Shown here: piece by piece, positions 44,644 to 53,440 of the stretch
Numbering within the stretch: position 1 is the first letter of the stretch
Layout of the letters: every line of letters starts with the position of its first letter
Assembly (NCBI RefSeq): GCF_000769915.1
Contig: NZ_JRLV01000008.1
Span: forward strand, 145,945 to 209,944
Direction of reading: 5' to 3'
Source of the DNA: Flavobacterium beibuense F44-8
Lineage (GTDB): Bacteria; Bacteroidota; Bacteroidia; Flavobacteriales; Flavobacteriaceae
Length of the DNA stretch: 64,000 nucleotides
Translations under genes and position numbers: made by a program
Notes under the pieces: model-generated
Seen by the model: only the letters and a program-made list of their open reading frames with translations
What the model was told of the DNA's origin: nothing
The model's database searches: none

Positions 44644-45408
44644 TTATTTTACTTCTTTTATCCAGTTTTGTGTTAAGTGTTCATATTCCTTTAAACGTTC
44701 TTCAGAATAATACTGATCAATCTCATATGGGTTTCCGTCCTCTTTTCTTTGTAATTGAAAAATACCTTTGTCGTCCATTGTGTAGAGATTGTATTTTTTT
44801 TGATCACATGCAGGCGTTGTAATATTAGATTCGCTTACAAAACTAATTTCTCCGTTCCCATAATTAAATAGATTTATTTGATGTCTTTCTGCATAAGTTC
44901 CATAGTAATTTGCTACTCTCTTGTCAGTATCATACAAAAGATAATAGCTTACACTACATCCTAGTCCTGTACAAGGTGTATATACTAATTCAATAAGTAA
45001 AATCTCTTTGTTGTTGTATTTATAAAGCCTTATTTGTCTCCAGTTATTTGCGAAATCTACATTGTCCTTCTGTAGGTTTGTAACCTGGTTAATTGTTAAC
45101 TGATCTTTTAAAGAAACCTTTTGTTTATCTATTAACATATAGGTTTCTTTTTCATTATCAAACCATTCTATTTTATGACTAAATAGGTCAATATTGGTTT
45201 GGTTACCAGTAATGTTATTTATAATTATTGCAGGGACAATTGCATAATCCGAAAAATGAATATTTAATCTTTCATCATTAGATGTAATGATACGGGTTGT
45301 GTCAATGTTATGATTACATGTGTCTGCTATCTTTTTATCCTCTTTTTTTTGTGTACAAGAAAATAAGATAAATGAAAAAATAAGAAGCGTAAGGTTTGTG
45401 TTTTTCAT
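44644..45408 (-). CDS. Hypothetical lipoprotein
   Basis: 254 residues from ATG 45408, where the signal peptide MKNTNLTLLIFSFILFSCTQ begins with lipobox LFSC. The body is mostly beta-forming and polar, with the phrases KYNNKEILLIELVYTPCTGL and VSYYLLYDTDKRVANYYG. I do not recognise a family. It lies upstream of the frameshifted small gene and lactonase. Codon use is ordinary for the window. Confidence 0.75.
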   Translation of the reverse strand: MKNTNLTLLIFSFILFSCTQKKEDKKIADTCNHNIDTTRIITSNDERLNIHFSDYAIVPAIIINNITGNQTNIDLFSHKIEWFDNEKETYMLIDKQKVSLKDQLTINQVTNLQKDNVDFANNWRQIRLYKYNNKEILLIELVYTPCTGLGCSVSYYLLYDTDKRVANYYGTYAERHQINLFNYGNGEISFVSESNITTPACDQKKYNLYTMDDKGIFQLQRKEDGNPYEIDQYYSEERLKEYEHLTQNWIKEVK

Positions 45409-45493
45409 TATTATAACTTGTTTTAAAGAATAAGGTATCGTGTAAATATAAACGAGATTTCTGTAATTTTCTTTTTTAAAGGTAGATGATTGC

Positions 45494-45527
45494 ACAAAAA
45501 AAACCTGCGACATTACTGTGCAGGTTT
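45494..45527 (-). terminator. Terminator after asd
   Basis: On the minus strand AACCTGC and GCAGGTT form a 7-bp stem around an 11-base loop, followed by TTTTTTTTG. It ends the asd transcript 24 bases after the stop. Confidence 0.8.
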
Positions 45528-45550
45528 TATAGTATTGTTTTATCTGTAAA

Positions 45551-46540
45551 TTACACTAACCCGTTTGCTACAAGGTATTCGGCAATTTGTACCGTGTTTG
45601 TTGCTGCACCTTTGCGAAGGTTATCGGCTACAATCCACATGTTAAGTGTGTTTGGCTGACTCTCATCACGGCGTATGCGGCCTACAAATACATCGTCTTT
45701 ACCTTCGGCATAAATAGGCATTGGGTAAGTTTTGGTATCGGTATTATCCTGTACGGTAACACCCGGAGTGTCGTGAAGTATTGCACGTACCTGGTTTACA
45801 TCAAAGTCGTTTGCAAACTCAATGTTTACCGACTCACTGTGCCCGCCCACTACAGGGATACGGATAGCAGTAGCAGTAACCCTTATAGAGTCGTCGCCCA
45901 TAATTTTTTTTGTTTCACGTACCAGTTTCATTTCTTCTTTAGTGTAACCGTTGTCTTCAAACACGTCACACTGCGGGATAGCGTTACGGTGAATAGGGTA
46001 AGGGTAAGCCATTTCGCCCTTAGTGCCTGTGTATTCGTTTTCAAGCTGCTGTACAGCCTTAACTCCTGTACCTGTGATAGACTGGTAAGTAGAAACGATT
46101 ACTCTTTCAATAGTATATTTTTTATGTAGCGGAGCCAAAGCCATTACCATTTGTATGGTAGAACAGTTTGGGTTTGCTATAATCTTGTCTTCTTTAGTAA
46201 GCACATTGGCATTGATTTCCGGTACAACCAGTTTTTTGGTAGCGTCCATTCTCCATGCGCTGGAATTATCAATTACTGTAGTTCCTGCTTCGGCAAATTT
46301 AGGAGCCCACTCTTTTGAAGTGTCACCACCTGCAGAAAATAATGCTATTTCAGGCTTCATGGAAACTGCGGTTTCAAGACCAACAACCTTGTACTTCTTA
46401 CCATTGAATTCTATTTCCTTACCTACAGATCTCTCTGAGGCAACCGGAATTAATTCGGTTACCGGAAAATTTCTTTCCGCCAGTACTTTCAGCATCACTT
46501 CGCCTACCATTCCGGTAGCGCCAACAACAGCAATTTTCAT
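45551..46540 (-). CDS. asd: Aspartate-semialdehyde dehydrogenase
   Basis: 329 residues. Makes aspartate semialdehyde for lysine (diaminopimelate), methionine and threonine. The NADP loop VGATGMVGEVMLKVL starts the protein. The catalytic Cys126 lies in NPNCSTIQMV. The active-site His is in PVVGGHSESVNIEF. A -7 element TAATTTTG on the minus strand (46576-46583) precedes the start. It stands alone. Confidence 0.96.
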   Translation of the reverse strand: MKIAVVGATGMVGEVMLKVLAERNFPVTELIPVASERSVGKEIEFNGKKYKVVGLETAVSMKPEIALFSAGGDTSKEWAPKFAEAGTTVIDNSSAWRMDATKKLVVPEINANVLTKEDKIIANPNCSTIQMVMALAPLHKKYTIERVIVSTYQSITGTGVKAVQQLENEYTGTKGEMAYPYPIHRNAIPQCDVFEDNGYTKEEMKLVRETKKIMGDDSIRVTATAIRIPVVGGHSESVNIEFANDFDVNQVRAILHDTPGVTVQDNTDTKTYPMPIYAEGKDDVFVGRIRRDESQPNTLNMWIVADNLRKGAATNTVQIAEYLVANGLV

Positions 46541-46575
46541 AGTGTATTTATTATTGAATTATTTAAATTTTTGGG

Positions 46576-46601
46576 CAAAATTAGTTATAAATTCGTTTCA
46601 A
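46576..46601 (-). promoter_or_regulatory. Promoter of asd
   Basis: Minus strand TTG (46601-46599), 15 bases, TAATTTTG (46583-46576). The spacing is slightly short of the usual 17. Confidence 0.5.
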
Positions 46602-46623
46602 AATAAAAAAATATAACAAAGAA

Positions 46624-46646
46624 AAACCGTCTTTTAGAGACGGTTT
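46624..46646 (-). terminator. Terminator after mscL
   Basis: AAACCGTC and GACGGTTT pair with a 7-base loop; on the minus strand a TTTTC tract follows. It lies about 45 bases after the mscL stop. Confidence 0.75.
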
Positions 46647-46692
46647 TGTTAGAAATATAAGAATATGCAATGTAGCGGAAACTTCTGTAACT

Positions 46693-47127
46693 CTATTGTT
46701 TAGTTTTAAGTAAGTCGCGGATTTCTGCCAACAGTTTCTCCTCATTTGTAGGTGCAGGAGGTGCTGTAGGAGCCGCTTCTTCTTTCTTCTTGGTTCTTTC
46801 ATACATCTTAAGGGCAAGGAAAATACAGAACCCAACAATTACAAAGTCAAGGGTTATTTGTACAAAGTTACCGTAGTTAATGGTAACGGCATCTATAGCC
46901 GGTTGTGTTACCCCGTCTACCACCGTTTCGGGCACTCCTTCTTTAAGAGTAAGTTTAAGGTCTTTAAAGTCGACCCCGTTAAGCAGCATGCCTATAGGTG
47001 GCATTAAAATATCGTTTGTAAAAGATTTTACGATGTTACCAAAGGCACCACCAATAATAACGGCTGTTGCCAGATTTACAATGTCGCCTTTCATCAAAAA
47101 GGCCTTAAAATCCTTGAAAAATCCCAT
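46693..47127 (-). CDS. mscL: Large-conductance mechanosensitive channel
   Basis: 144 residues. It begins MGFFKDFKAFLMKGDIVNLA and has two helices: TAVIIGGAFGNIVKSFTNDI and FVQITLDFVIVGFCIFLALK. A longer periplasmic loop (residues 45-75) and a Pro/Ala-rich cytoplasmic tail ending in AEIRDLLKTK match family. It opens under membrane tension to release osmolytes. It follows murF-alr on the minus strand with a short gap. Confidence 0.95.
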   Translation of the reverse strand: MGFFKDFKAFLMKGDIVNLATAVIIGGAFGNIVKSFTNDILMPPIGMLLNGVDFKDLKLTLKEGVPETVVDGVTQPAIDAVTINYGNFVQITLDFVIVGFCIFLALKMYERTKKKEEAAPTAPPAPTNEEKLLAEIRDLLKTKQ

Positions 47128-47191
47128 AGGCTAAAGTTTAGGTTATATATAATTGATTGTTTCTGATTAAGGCTAAGGTACAAAAAAGTGA

Positions 47192-49630
47192 TTATTCCTG
47201 ATAAAAAACGCGTTTTACACGTTGTGAAATACTTGTTAAAATTTCATAAGGTATAGTTCCCAGCGCTTCGGCCATTTCCACAACGGTTGGTGCAGTGCCA
47301 AATATTACAGCCCTGTCGCCTTCCTTACAGTCTATGCCTGTAATGTTTACCATCATCATATCCATAGAGATAGTTCCTGTAATTTCGGCTTTTTTACCGT
47401 TTATCATCACGTAGCCTTTTTCATTACCCCAGCTCCTTGGTATACCATCGGCATAACCTATGGGCAGGGTAGCCGTGCGGACTTTTTCCGACGCCATGAA
47501 CTTACGGCTGTAGCCTACACTTTCTCCCGGTTGTATATTCTTTATCTGGAGAATGACGGTTTTAAGGGTGCCTACGTTTTCCAGTGATTTGCGTTCCTGT
47601 GCATCGTTACCCACGCCATACAGGCCAATGCCCAGGCGCACCATATCAAACTGTGCTTCGGGGAAATGATAAATTCCCGATGTGTTCAATATATGGCGGA
47701 TAGGGTTTATGCTAAGGGTATCGATAATTTTTTGTGACCATTGGGTAAACTTTTCAACCTGCCCCAATGTGAAGTCCCTGTATTGGGGTACGTCACTGGA
47801 GGAAAGATGTGAGAAGATACTTTTAACCGCTACAAAGTTGTTGTGTTTAAGTAATTCGATAAGTTCGTCTAACTGATAGTCTTCGAACCCAAGGCGGTGC
47901 ATACCGGTATCCAGTTTAATGTGGATAGGATAGTCGGATAGGTTTTTCTGTTTGGCAATTTCAATAAATGCCCTCAGCTCCCTAACCGAATAAATTTCGG
48001 GTTCCAGTTTATAGGCCGTCATGGCACTAAAGGCACTGGCTTCGGGATTCATTACTATGATAGGGGTGCTAATGCCTGCATTACGAAGGGCTATACCCTC
48101 ATCGGCAAAAGCAACGCCTAGGTAATCTACCTTTTGGTGTGAAAGCAGTTTGGCGATCTCATAGCTACCACTACCGTAACCAAAGGCTTTTACCATAACC
48201 ATTATTTTGGTTTCGGGCTTAATACGCGAACGGTAAAACTTAAGGTTATGAGCAATGGAATTCAGGTTGATTTCCAGTACCGTTTCATGTGTCTTCTCTT
48301 CCAGTAACACCACTATTTCCTCAAAGCGGAAACTGCGGGCACCCTTAACCAAAATGGTTTCGTTGCTAAAACTATTAGCATTGTATTGGGTTAAAAACTC
48401 CTGTGTGGTTTTGTAAGATATAAAATTAGGGAAATCCTTTAACTGGGTGCTTATGGTTTCGCCTATGCCTATAACCCTGCTAATATTATTAGCAGTTAAA
48501 AGCTGGGTAACGTGTTCGTAAAGTTCCTCTACGGTAAAGCCACTCTGGAAAACATCCGAAAGGATAATGGTTTTCTTTTTATGTGTTTTGTGCTGTTCTA
48601 AAAAGTCGAGCGCTATTTTTAGTGACTGATAGTCAGAGCTGTAACTGTCGTCAATAATGGTGCAGCCGTTAATGCCGTTTTTAACCTGTAGGCGCATTTC
48701 AACAGGATACAGCCCTGCAAGCCTTTCGGTAATAAAGTCACTGCTGTAACCCAAGTGCAGCATCAGCATGAGGCAGCTTATGGCATTTTCTGCTGAGGCA
48801 TCATCAAAAAACGGAATAATCACTGTAAAGCTATTTCCGTTGTAATCAACGGTTAGTTCTGTGTTGTCGGTATGTGTTGTTTTGGTAATGTTTACATCGG
48901 CATCACCATTGTAGCTCCAGGTAAAGGTAGTTGTGCCTTCCAGTTCCTGCTCGGCAATAGCGTTTTTTTGAAGTATTACCACATCGGTATCCTTAAAGAG
49001 TTTCAGTTTCTCTTTAATTTTCTCGAGCATATCGGTAAAGCCTTCATCATGCGCCGGACCCAAATGTGTAAGTATACCTATGTTGGGTTTTATAATTTGG
49101 GCGAGTTTTTCCATTTCTCCGGTGGTGGAGATTCCGGCTTCAAACAGTCCCAGGTTGTGTTTTTCGTTAATAGCAATTACAGATAGGGGTACGCCTACCT
49201 GTGAGTTGTAACTTTTAGGGCTACGGATGATATTGTAATCAGGACTCAACACATAGTTGAGCCATTCCTTTACTATGGTTTTACCGTTACTGCCGGTTAT
49301 ACCCACAACGGGGAAATTGAACAGGCCCCTGTAATAGGCTGCAAAATCCTGTAATGCTTTTAGGGTATCGTCAACAATAAAAAAGTTAGCCCTGTTTTTG
49401 CATCCGTCAGGGATATGGGTAACAACAAAATTTAAAACGCCGTTTTCAATCAGTTCGGGAATATAATTGTGTCCGTCACGGTTTTTTCCCGGTAGTGCAA
49501 AAAACAGTGTTCCGATATTGTTTTGCAGCGAACGGCTGTCTATAGAAACGTTATCAATTTCCATATCGGGCTGTATACCTTCAAATGAAGGATTAACGGC
49601 CTTAATGATATTGTTTGTTTTTATGCTCAA
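47192..49630 (-). CDS. Bifunctional MurF ligase / alanine racemase
   Basis: 812 residues. The N-terminal part (about 1-455) is MurF-like: FFALPGKNRDGHNYIPELIE, the ATP loop VVGITGSNGKTIVKEWL and the ligase core EMRLQVKNGINGCTIIDDSY. The C-terminal part (about 460-812) is a PLP racemase: KIMVMVKAFGYGSGSYEIAK with the Schiff-base lysine, HIKLDTGMHRLGF and the second-strand tyrosine in ESVGYSRKFMASEKVRTATL. The fusion makes D-Ala and joins D-Ala-D-Ala to the UDP-MurNAc tripeptide. This arrangement is typical of Bacteroidetes. tdk lies 21 bases upstream, same strand. Confidence 0.95.
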   Translation of the reverse strand: MSIKTNNIIKAVNPSFEGIQPDMEIDNVSIDSRSLQNNIGTLFFALPGKNRDGHNYIPELIENGVLNFVVTHIPDGCKNRANFFIVDDTLKALQDFAAYYRGLFNFPVVGITGSNGKTIVKEWLNYVLSPDYNIIRSPKSYNSQVGVPLSVIAINEKHNLGLFEAGISTTGEMEKLAQIIKPNIGILTHLGPAHDEGFTDMLEKIKEKLKLFKDTDVVILQKNAIAEQELEGTTTFTWSYNGDADVNITKTTHTDNTELTVDYNGNSFTVIIPFFDDASAENAISCLMLMLHLGYSSDFITERLAGLYPVEMRLQVKNGINGCTIIDDSYSSDYQSLKIALDFLEQHKTHKKKTIILSDVFQSGFTVEELYEHVTQLLTANNISRVIGIGETISTQLKDFPNFISYKTTQEFLTQYNANSFSNETILVKGARSFRFEEIVVLLEEKTHETVLEINLNSIAHNLKFYRSRIKPETKIMVMVKAFGYGSGSYEIAKLLSHQKVDYLGVAFADEGIALRNAGISTPIIVMNPEASAFSAMTAYKLEPEIYSVRELRAFIEIAKQKNLSDYPIHIKLDTGMHRLGFEDYQLDELIELLKHNNFVAVKSIFSHLSSSDVPQYRDFTLGQVEKFTQWSQKIIDTLSINPIRHILNTSGIYHFPEAQFDMVRLGIGLYGVGNDAQERKSLENVGTLKTVILQIKNIQPGESVGYSRKFMASEKVRTATLPIGYADGIPRSWGNEKGYVMINGKKAEITGTISMDMMMVNITGIDCKEGDRAVIFGTAPTVVEMAEALGTIPYEILTSISQRVKRVFYQE

Positions 49631-49651
49631 GATGTAAGGTTTTTAATTTTT

Positions 49652-50275
49652 CTAGAAGAGACTGTCGTCTTCCTTGTCTTTCTTTTTCGGGTTGGCCTGT
49701 TCTCTCATAGCCTTAAAAAAAGCAGCACGGCTTAGCGGTTCATATTCTTCGGTTTCACCCAGCAGTACCAGTTTGTCGTTTTGTGCTTTACGGAAACTGT
49801 AGTTCGCTAAGTTGCCCGTTCGGGTGCATACCGCATGTACTTTGGTAACATATTCGGCTGTAGCCATAAGTGCCGGCATAGGACCAAAGGGATTGCCTTT
49901 AAAATCCATATCCAGTCCGGCAACAATAACCCTTATGCCGTTATTGGCAAGATCATTACAAACCGATACGATTTCATCATCAAAAAACTGGGCTTCGTCT
50001 ATTCCTATCACGTCACAGCCCTGTGCCAGGATGCGAAGCATGGAGGCCGATTCCACCGGGGTAGAGCGTATTTCGTTTGAGTCGTGCGATACTACCATAT
50101 CGTCATGATAACGGGTGTCTATGGTAGGTTTAAAAATTTCCACGCGCTGTTTGGCAAACTTTGCCCTTTTAAGGCGACGGATAAGTTCTTCGGTTTTACC
50201 CGAAAACATCGACCCGCAGATGACCTCTATCCACCCAAATTGTTCTTTATGATTTACTGTATTTTCGAGAAACAT
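49652..50275 (-). CDS. tdk: Thymidine kinase (type II)
   Basis: 207 residues. The P-loop [19 protein letters not shown] starts near residue 20 and phosphorylates thymidine with ATP. The Asp-rich region [14 protein letters not shown] is the Walker B-like strand. The lasso [20 protein letters not shown] has only one Cys, where E. coli Tdk has a four-ligand zinc site, so this enzyme probably has no zinc there. It is followed by murF-alr. Confidence 0.95.
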   Translation of the reverse strand: MFLENTVNHKEQFGWIEVICGSMFSGKTEELIRRLKRAKFAKQRVEIFKPTIDTRYHDDMVVSHDSNEIRSTPVESASMLRILAQGCDVIGIDEAQFFDDEIVSVCNDLANNGIRVIVAGLDMDFKGNPFGPMPALMATAEYVTKVHAVCTRTGNLANYSFRKAQNDKLVLLGETEEYEPLSRAAFFKAMREQANPKKKDKEDDSLF

Positions 50276-50377
50276 TTTGTATTTTTCAGGCTGTAAAACA
50301 GAAATGTTTTATGTTACTTTGTATTGAAACAAATTTATTAAAAAACTATTGCGCCACTCTTTATTATTCCAAAAGTT

Positions 50378-51481
50378 ATGAAGAAAAAATTAGAAGCCGA
50401 ACTGATAAGTATTGCACACAGGATATTAAAGCTAAAGAATAAGGCAGAGATAGAGCAGCTACAGCAGGAAACACTTAAGCTGTACGAAAAACTGTCGGTG
50501 CTAAGGTTTGTTGAGGAAAATTTTAATGATGTAAAGCCTACCATTGGTTTTTCTTCGGCAGAAGAAAAACTGGAAGATATTTATGGCGTAGCGGAAACGA
50601 AAGAGCCTGAAATTATCGTAGCAGAAGAAACACCGGGCGATACGGATGAACCAAAGGAAGAACTTGGTGAGGCTGAGCAGGAGGCTGTAGCCGAAGAAGC
50701 TGTTGAGGAAAAAGCCGAAGAGCCTGTAAGTGTACCGGAACTTGAAAAGCCGGAAGAGGAAATCAAGGCAATGGAAGAGTCGGTTGAGACTGTATATGAA
50801 AACGAGCAGGAGAGTAGCGATGAGGAACAGATACAGGCTACCGATGCCGAAACGATTACTATTGAACCTGATACTACCGTTGAGGTTGAAGAATCAGAAA
50901 TTGATATAGAATTTGCTTTTGAAAGAAAAGCAGCACCCGAAGAGCCAAAGGAAGAATCTAAAAAAGAGGTTACCATTGACGACTTTAGGGATTATAAGGA
51001 TCCGGAGTTTGTAAAGAAATCTGATTTTGATGCTGCGCCTGTTCAGGAGGAAGTGAAAGAAGAGGTTAAGGAAGAACCGAAAGAGGAACCAAAACAGGAA
51101 GAGCCTCTGTTTGATTACAGCAATCAACCTGCTTTTGAACCGGTGAAAAACGAACCTGTTGAGGAAGTGAAAAAAGAGGAGCCTAAAAAGGAAGAGCCGG
51201 CATGGACATCTGCGGTTTCTACGGGCTCAAAATCCCTTAACGATAAGTTCTCCAAAACCATTACACTGGGGTTAAACGACCGTATCGCTTTTGAGAAGCA
51301 TCTTTTTGGCGGTAGTGCCGACGATTTGAACCGTGTGGTTTCACAACTGAATACCATAAATACATTTGGTGAGGCCAAATCGTTTATAAACGACCTTATT
51401 AAGCCTGATTACAATAATTGGGAGGGGAAAGAGGAGTATGAAGAGCGTTTCTTCCAACTGGTTGAAAAAAGATTTGATTAA
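50378..51481 (+). CDS. Acidic coiled-coil protein of unknown function
   Basis: 367 residues. Residues 1-45 (MKKKLEAELISIAHRILKLK) form a coiled coil. Residues 75-300 are very acidic, with EEPKEEPKQEE and EVKKEEPKKEEP Glu/Pro/Lys repeats and little order. The C-terminal 85 residues are folded: LNDKFSKTITLGLNDRIAFE, KHLFGGSADDLNRVVSQLNT and EEYEERFFQLVEKRFD. This C-terminal block is conserved in Flavobacteria. Its stop TAA overlaps the rsmI start (TAATG), so the two are coupled. Function unknown. Confidence 0.8.
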   Translation: MKKKLEAELISIAHRILKLKNKAEIEQLQQETLKLYEKLSVLRFVEENFNDVKPTIGFSSAEEKLEDIYGVAETKEPEIIVAEETPGDTDEPKEELGEAEQEAVAEEAVEEKAEEPVSVPELEKPEEEIKAMEESVETVYENEQESSDEEQIQATDAETITIEPDTTVEVEESEIDIEFAFERKAAPEEPKEESKKEVTIDDFRDYKDPEFVKKSDFDAAPVQEEVKEEVKEEPKEEPKQEEPLFDYSNQPAFEPVKNEPVEEVKKEEPKKEEPAWTSAVSTGSKSLNDKFSKTITLGLNDRIAFEKHLFGGSADDLNRVVSQLNTINTFGEAKSFINDLIKPDYNNWEGKEEYEERFFQLVEKRFD

Positions 51482-52200
51482 TGTCTAAACTATATATAGT
51501 ACCTACACCTATAGGTAATCTGGAGGATATGACCTTCAGGGCGATTAAAGTGCTTAAGGAAGCCGACCTGATACTGGCGGAAGATACCCGTACCAGCGGT
51601 AAACTTATGAAGCATTTTGAAATTGCAACCCACATGCAGAGCCACCACATGCACAACGAACACAAAACCGTTGAGAACATTGTGAAACGCCTGCAGGCGG
51701 GTGAAACCATCGCCCTGATATCTGATGCGGGTACGCCTGCTATATCCGATCCCGGATTTTTACTTACACGTGCCTGTGTTGAAAATAATATTGAGGTAGA
51801 GTGCCTGCCCGGTGCTACGGCTTTTGTGCCTGCCCTGGTTAATAGCGGACTCCCGAATGATAAGTTTGTGTTTGAAGGTTTCCTGCCGGATAAAAAGGGG
51901 AGGCAAACCCGATTTTTAGCACTTGCCGAAGAATCGCGTACCATGATATTTTATGTGTCGCCACACAAACTGGTTAAAACTCTTGGTGAGTTTGTACAGT
52001 ATTTTGGAGAAGACCGTCCTGTTTCGGTATCGCGTGAGCTGAGTAAGCTACACGAGGAAACCGTGCGCGGTACAGCTACCCAGGTACTGGAGCATTTTAC
52101 CAAAAAAGACCCAAAAGGCGAAATTGTAGTTATTGTGGGCGGAAAGCCCGAGGTGAAGAAGAGTAAGAAGGAAAATATTAATACTCAAATTTTATTATAG
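51481..52200 (+). CDS. rsmI: 16S rRNA (cytidine(1402)-2'-O)-methyltransferase
   Basis: 239 residues. It begins KLYIVPTPIGNLEDMTFRAI, the signature of the tetrapyrrole methylase fold. Also conserved are ILAEDTRTSGKLMKHF, AGTPAISDPGFLLTR and the substrate region PLNG-like LPGATAFVPALVNSGLPND. It methylates the 2'-oxygen of C1402 in the decoding centre. The start overlaps the upstream stop. The C-terminus is short (members often extend to about 280). The cassette genes follow 28 bases later. Confidence 0.95.
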   Translation: MSKLYIVPTPIGNLEDMTFRAIKVLKEADLILAEDTRTSGKLMKHFEIATHMQSHHMHNEHKTVENIVKRLQAGETIALISDAGTPAISDPGFLLTRACVENNIEVECLPGATAFVPALVNSGLPNDKFVFEGFLPDKKGRQTRFLALAEESRTMIFYVSPHKLVKTLGEFVQYFGEDRPVSVSRELSKLHEETVRGTATQVLEHFTKKDPKGEIVVIVGGKPEVKKSKKENINTQILL

Positions 52201-52228
52201 TTGATATAAACACATAAAATAGTTAAAT

Positions 52229-53428
52229 ATGGAGCTTTTAGATTTTTTATATGATGAACGAATGCAATGTTTTTCATTAATGTTTAAGATGCCGGTTAAA
52301 GACTATCTTAGCTTTGTTGATGAAACATATCAAAACAGGGGAGGGATTCAAAATCAAAGAGGTCCACTTAAGACTGCTTCTGCAAAAATTATACGGGAAC
52401 GTATGGTAAAAGATGTTGAAAAAGGGGCTGTTTTGCCACCTATAGTAATAGGTGTTTTAACAGATGAAGAGTATTTATCAAACCATCAATTCTCAAATTC
52501 TCAAATTATAGAACTTATTGAGAAGGTAGATAAGGATAGGGTTTCGATTATCGACGGTATGCAGAGAACAACAGCTTTGCTTGAAGCTAAAGATCATTTA
52601 GAAAATAGATTTGTCAGAATTGATGTTTGGTTAGCAAATAAAATTCAGGCATTAACTTATAGAATGTTAGTGCTTAATACAGGTCAAATTCCATGGGATC
52701 TTAGAAGGCAAGTTGAGGTTGTTTATGAACCTTTAATAACAGAGATAGAATCTATAATTACCAAGGATTATCCTCAAGTAAGTGAATATTTCAATATCAT
52801 AAAAAAAGATGATAATGCTCGTCGTAAGACCCCTGGAGAATATCATGCCAGTGATACGGTTGAGATGTATTTAGCATTTTCACTTAAAACGGAGAAGGTT
52901 GCTATGAGGAATATTTTAGCAGAAGAATTTTCCAAGCTAGATATGATGCAAGCGATGCTTAACCAAGAGTTTGTGTCAATTTTTGTCAACGTTTTTTCTT
53001 TACTTGCAAGATTAGATATTGCTATGGGGGAACACAAGAATATAGGGCCTGAGAGTTTAAAAGATGGTAAGGATTTGTTTAAGAGTGTAGCCGCAAAAGT
53101 TGGTTTTATGGCTGCGGCTGCTCAAAAGATTTTTGGGATAGCAGGAAGGGATTTATCTGTTGAAAGGCAAGTAAAGTCTCATAAGATAGTAATCGATAAA
53201 GTTAATAATTTAATCAATTATATTTCTGACAAAGAAAATCAAGATAAATTAAACAATTTTTTCGATTTTGAAATCTTGGCGCAAAGATTAGAGGATCTCC
53301 CAAAAGGTAGTAAGATTGGAGATAAACAACGAGAGTTGTATTTGTCATCATTTAAAGTTTTATTTTCTGAGGACTTTGACTTAGATGAGCCTAATCCAAG
53401 TTTAGGTCCTTTGTGGAGAGGTAATTAA
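52229..53428 (+). CDS. DGQHR/ParB-like domain protein, putative defence gene 1
   Basis: 399 residues. Residues 50-160 resemble the ParB/DGQHR nucleotide-binding fold: AKIIRERMVKDVEKGAVLPP IVIGV, then SIIDGMQRTTALLEA with the DGxQR motif (DGMQR, residues 109-113), then MLVLNTGQIPWDLRRQVE with the LNxxQ motif. Such domains occur in DndB and GmrSD/DUF262 proteins of phage defence. The remaining C-terminal half is helical. Compared with rsmI and recJ it is more AT-rich. The HEPN-like gene starts 12 bases after its stop. Target and activity are unknown. Confidence 0.65.
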   Translation: MELLDFLYDERMQCFSLMFKMPVKDYLSFVDETYQNRGGIQNQRGPLKTASAKIIRERMVKDVEKGAVLPPIVIGVLTDEEYLSNHQFSNSQIIELIEKVDKDRVSIIDGMQRTTALLEAKDHLENRFVRIDVWLANKIQALTYRMLVLNTGQIPWDLRRQVEVVYEPLITEIESIITKDYPQVSEYFNIIKKDDNARRKTPGEYHASDTVEMYLAFSLKTEKVAMRNILAEEFSKLDMMQAMLNQEFVSIFVNVFSLLARLDIAMGEHKNIGPESLKDGKDLFKSVAAKVGFMAAAAQKIFGIAGRDLSVERQVKSHKIVIDKVNNLINYISDKENQDKLNNFFDFEILAQRLEDLPKGSKIGDKQRELYLSSFKVLFSEDFDLDEPNPSLGPLWRGN

Positions 53429-53440
53429 ACGGTTCATTTT

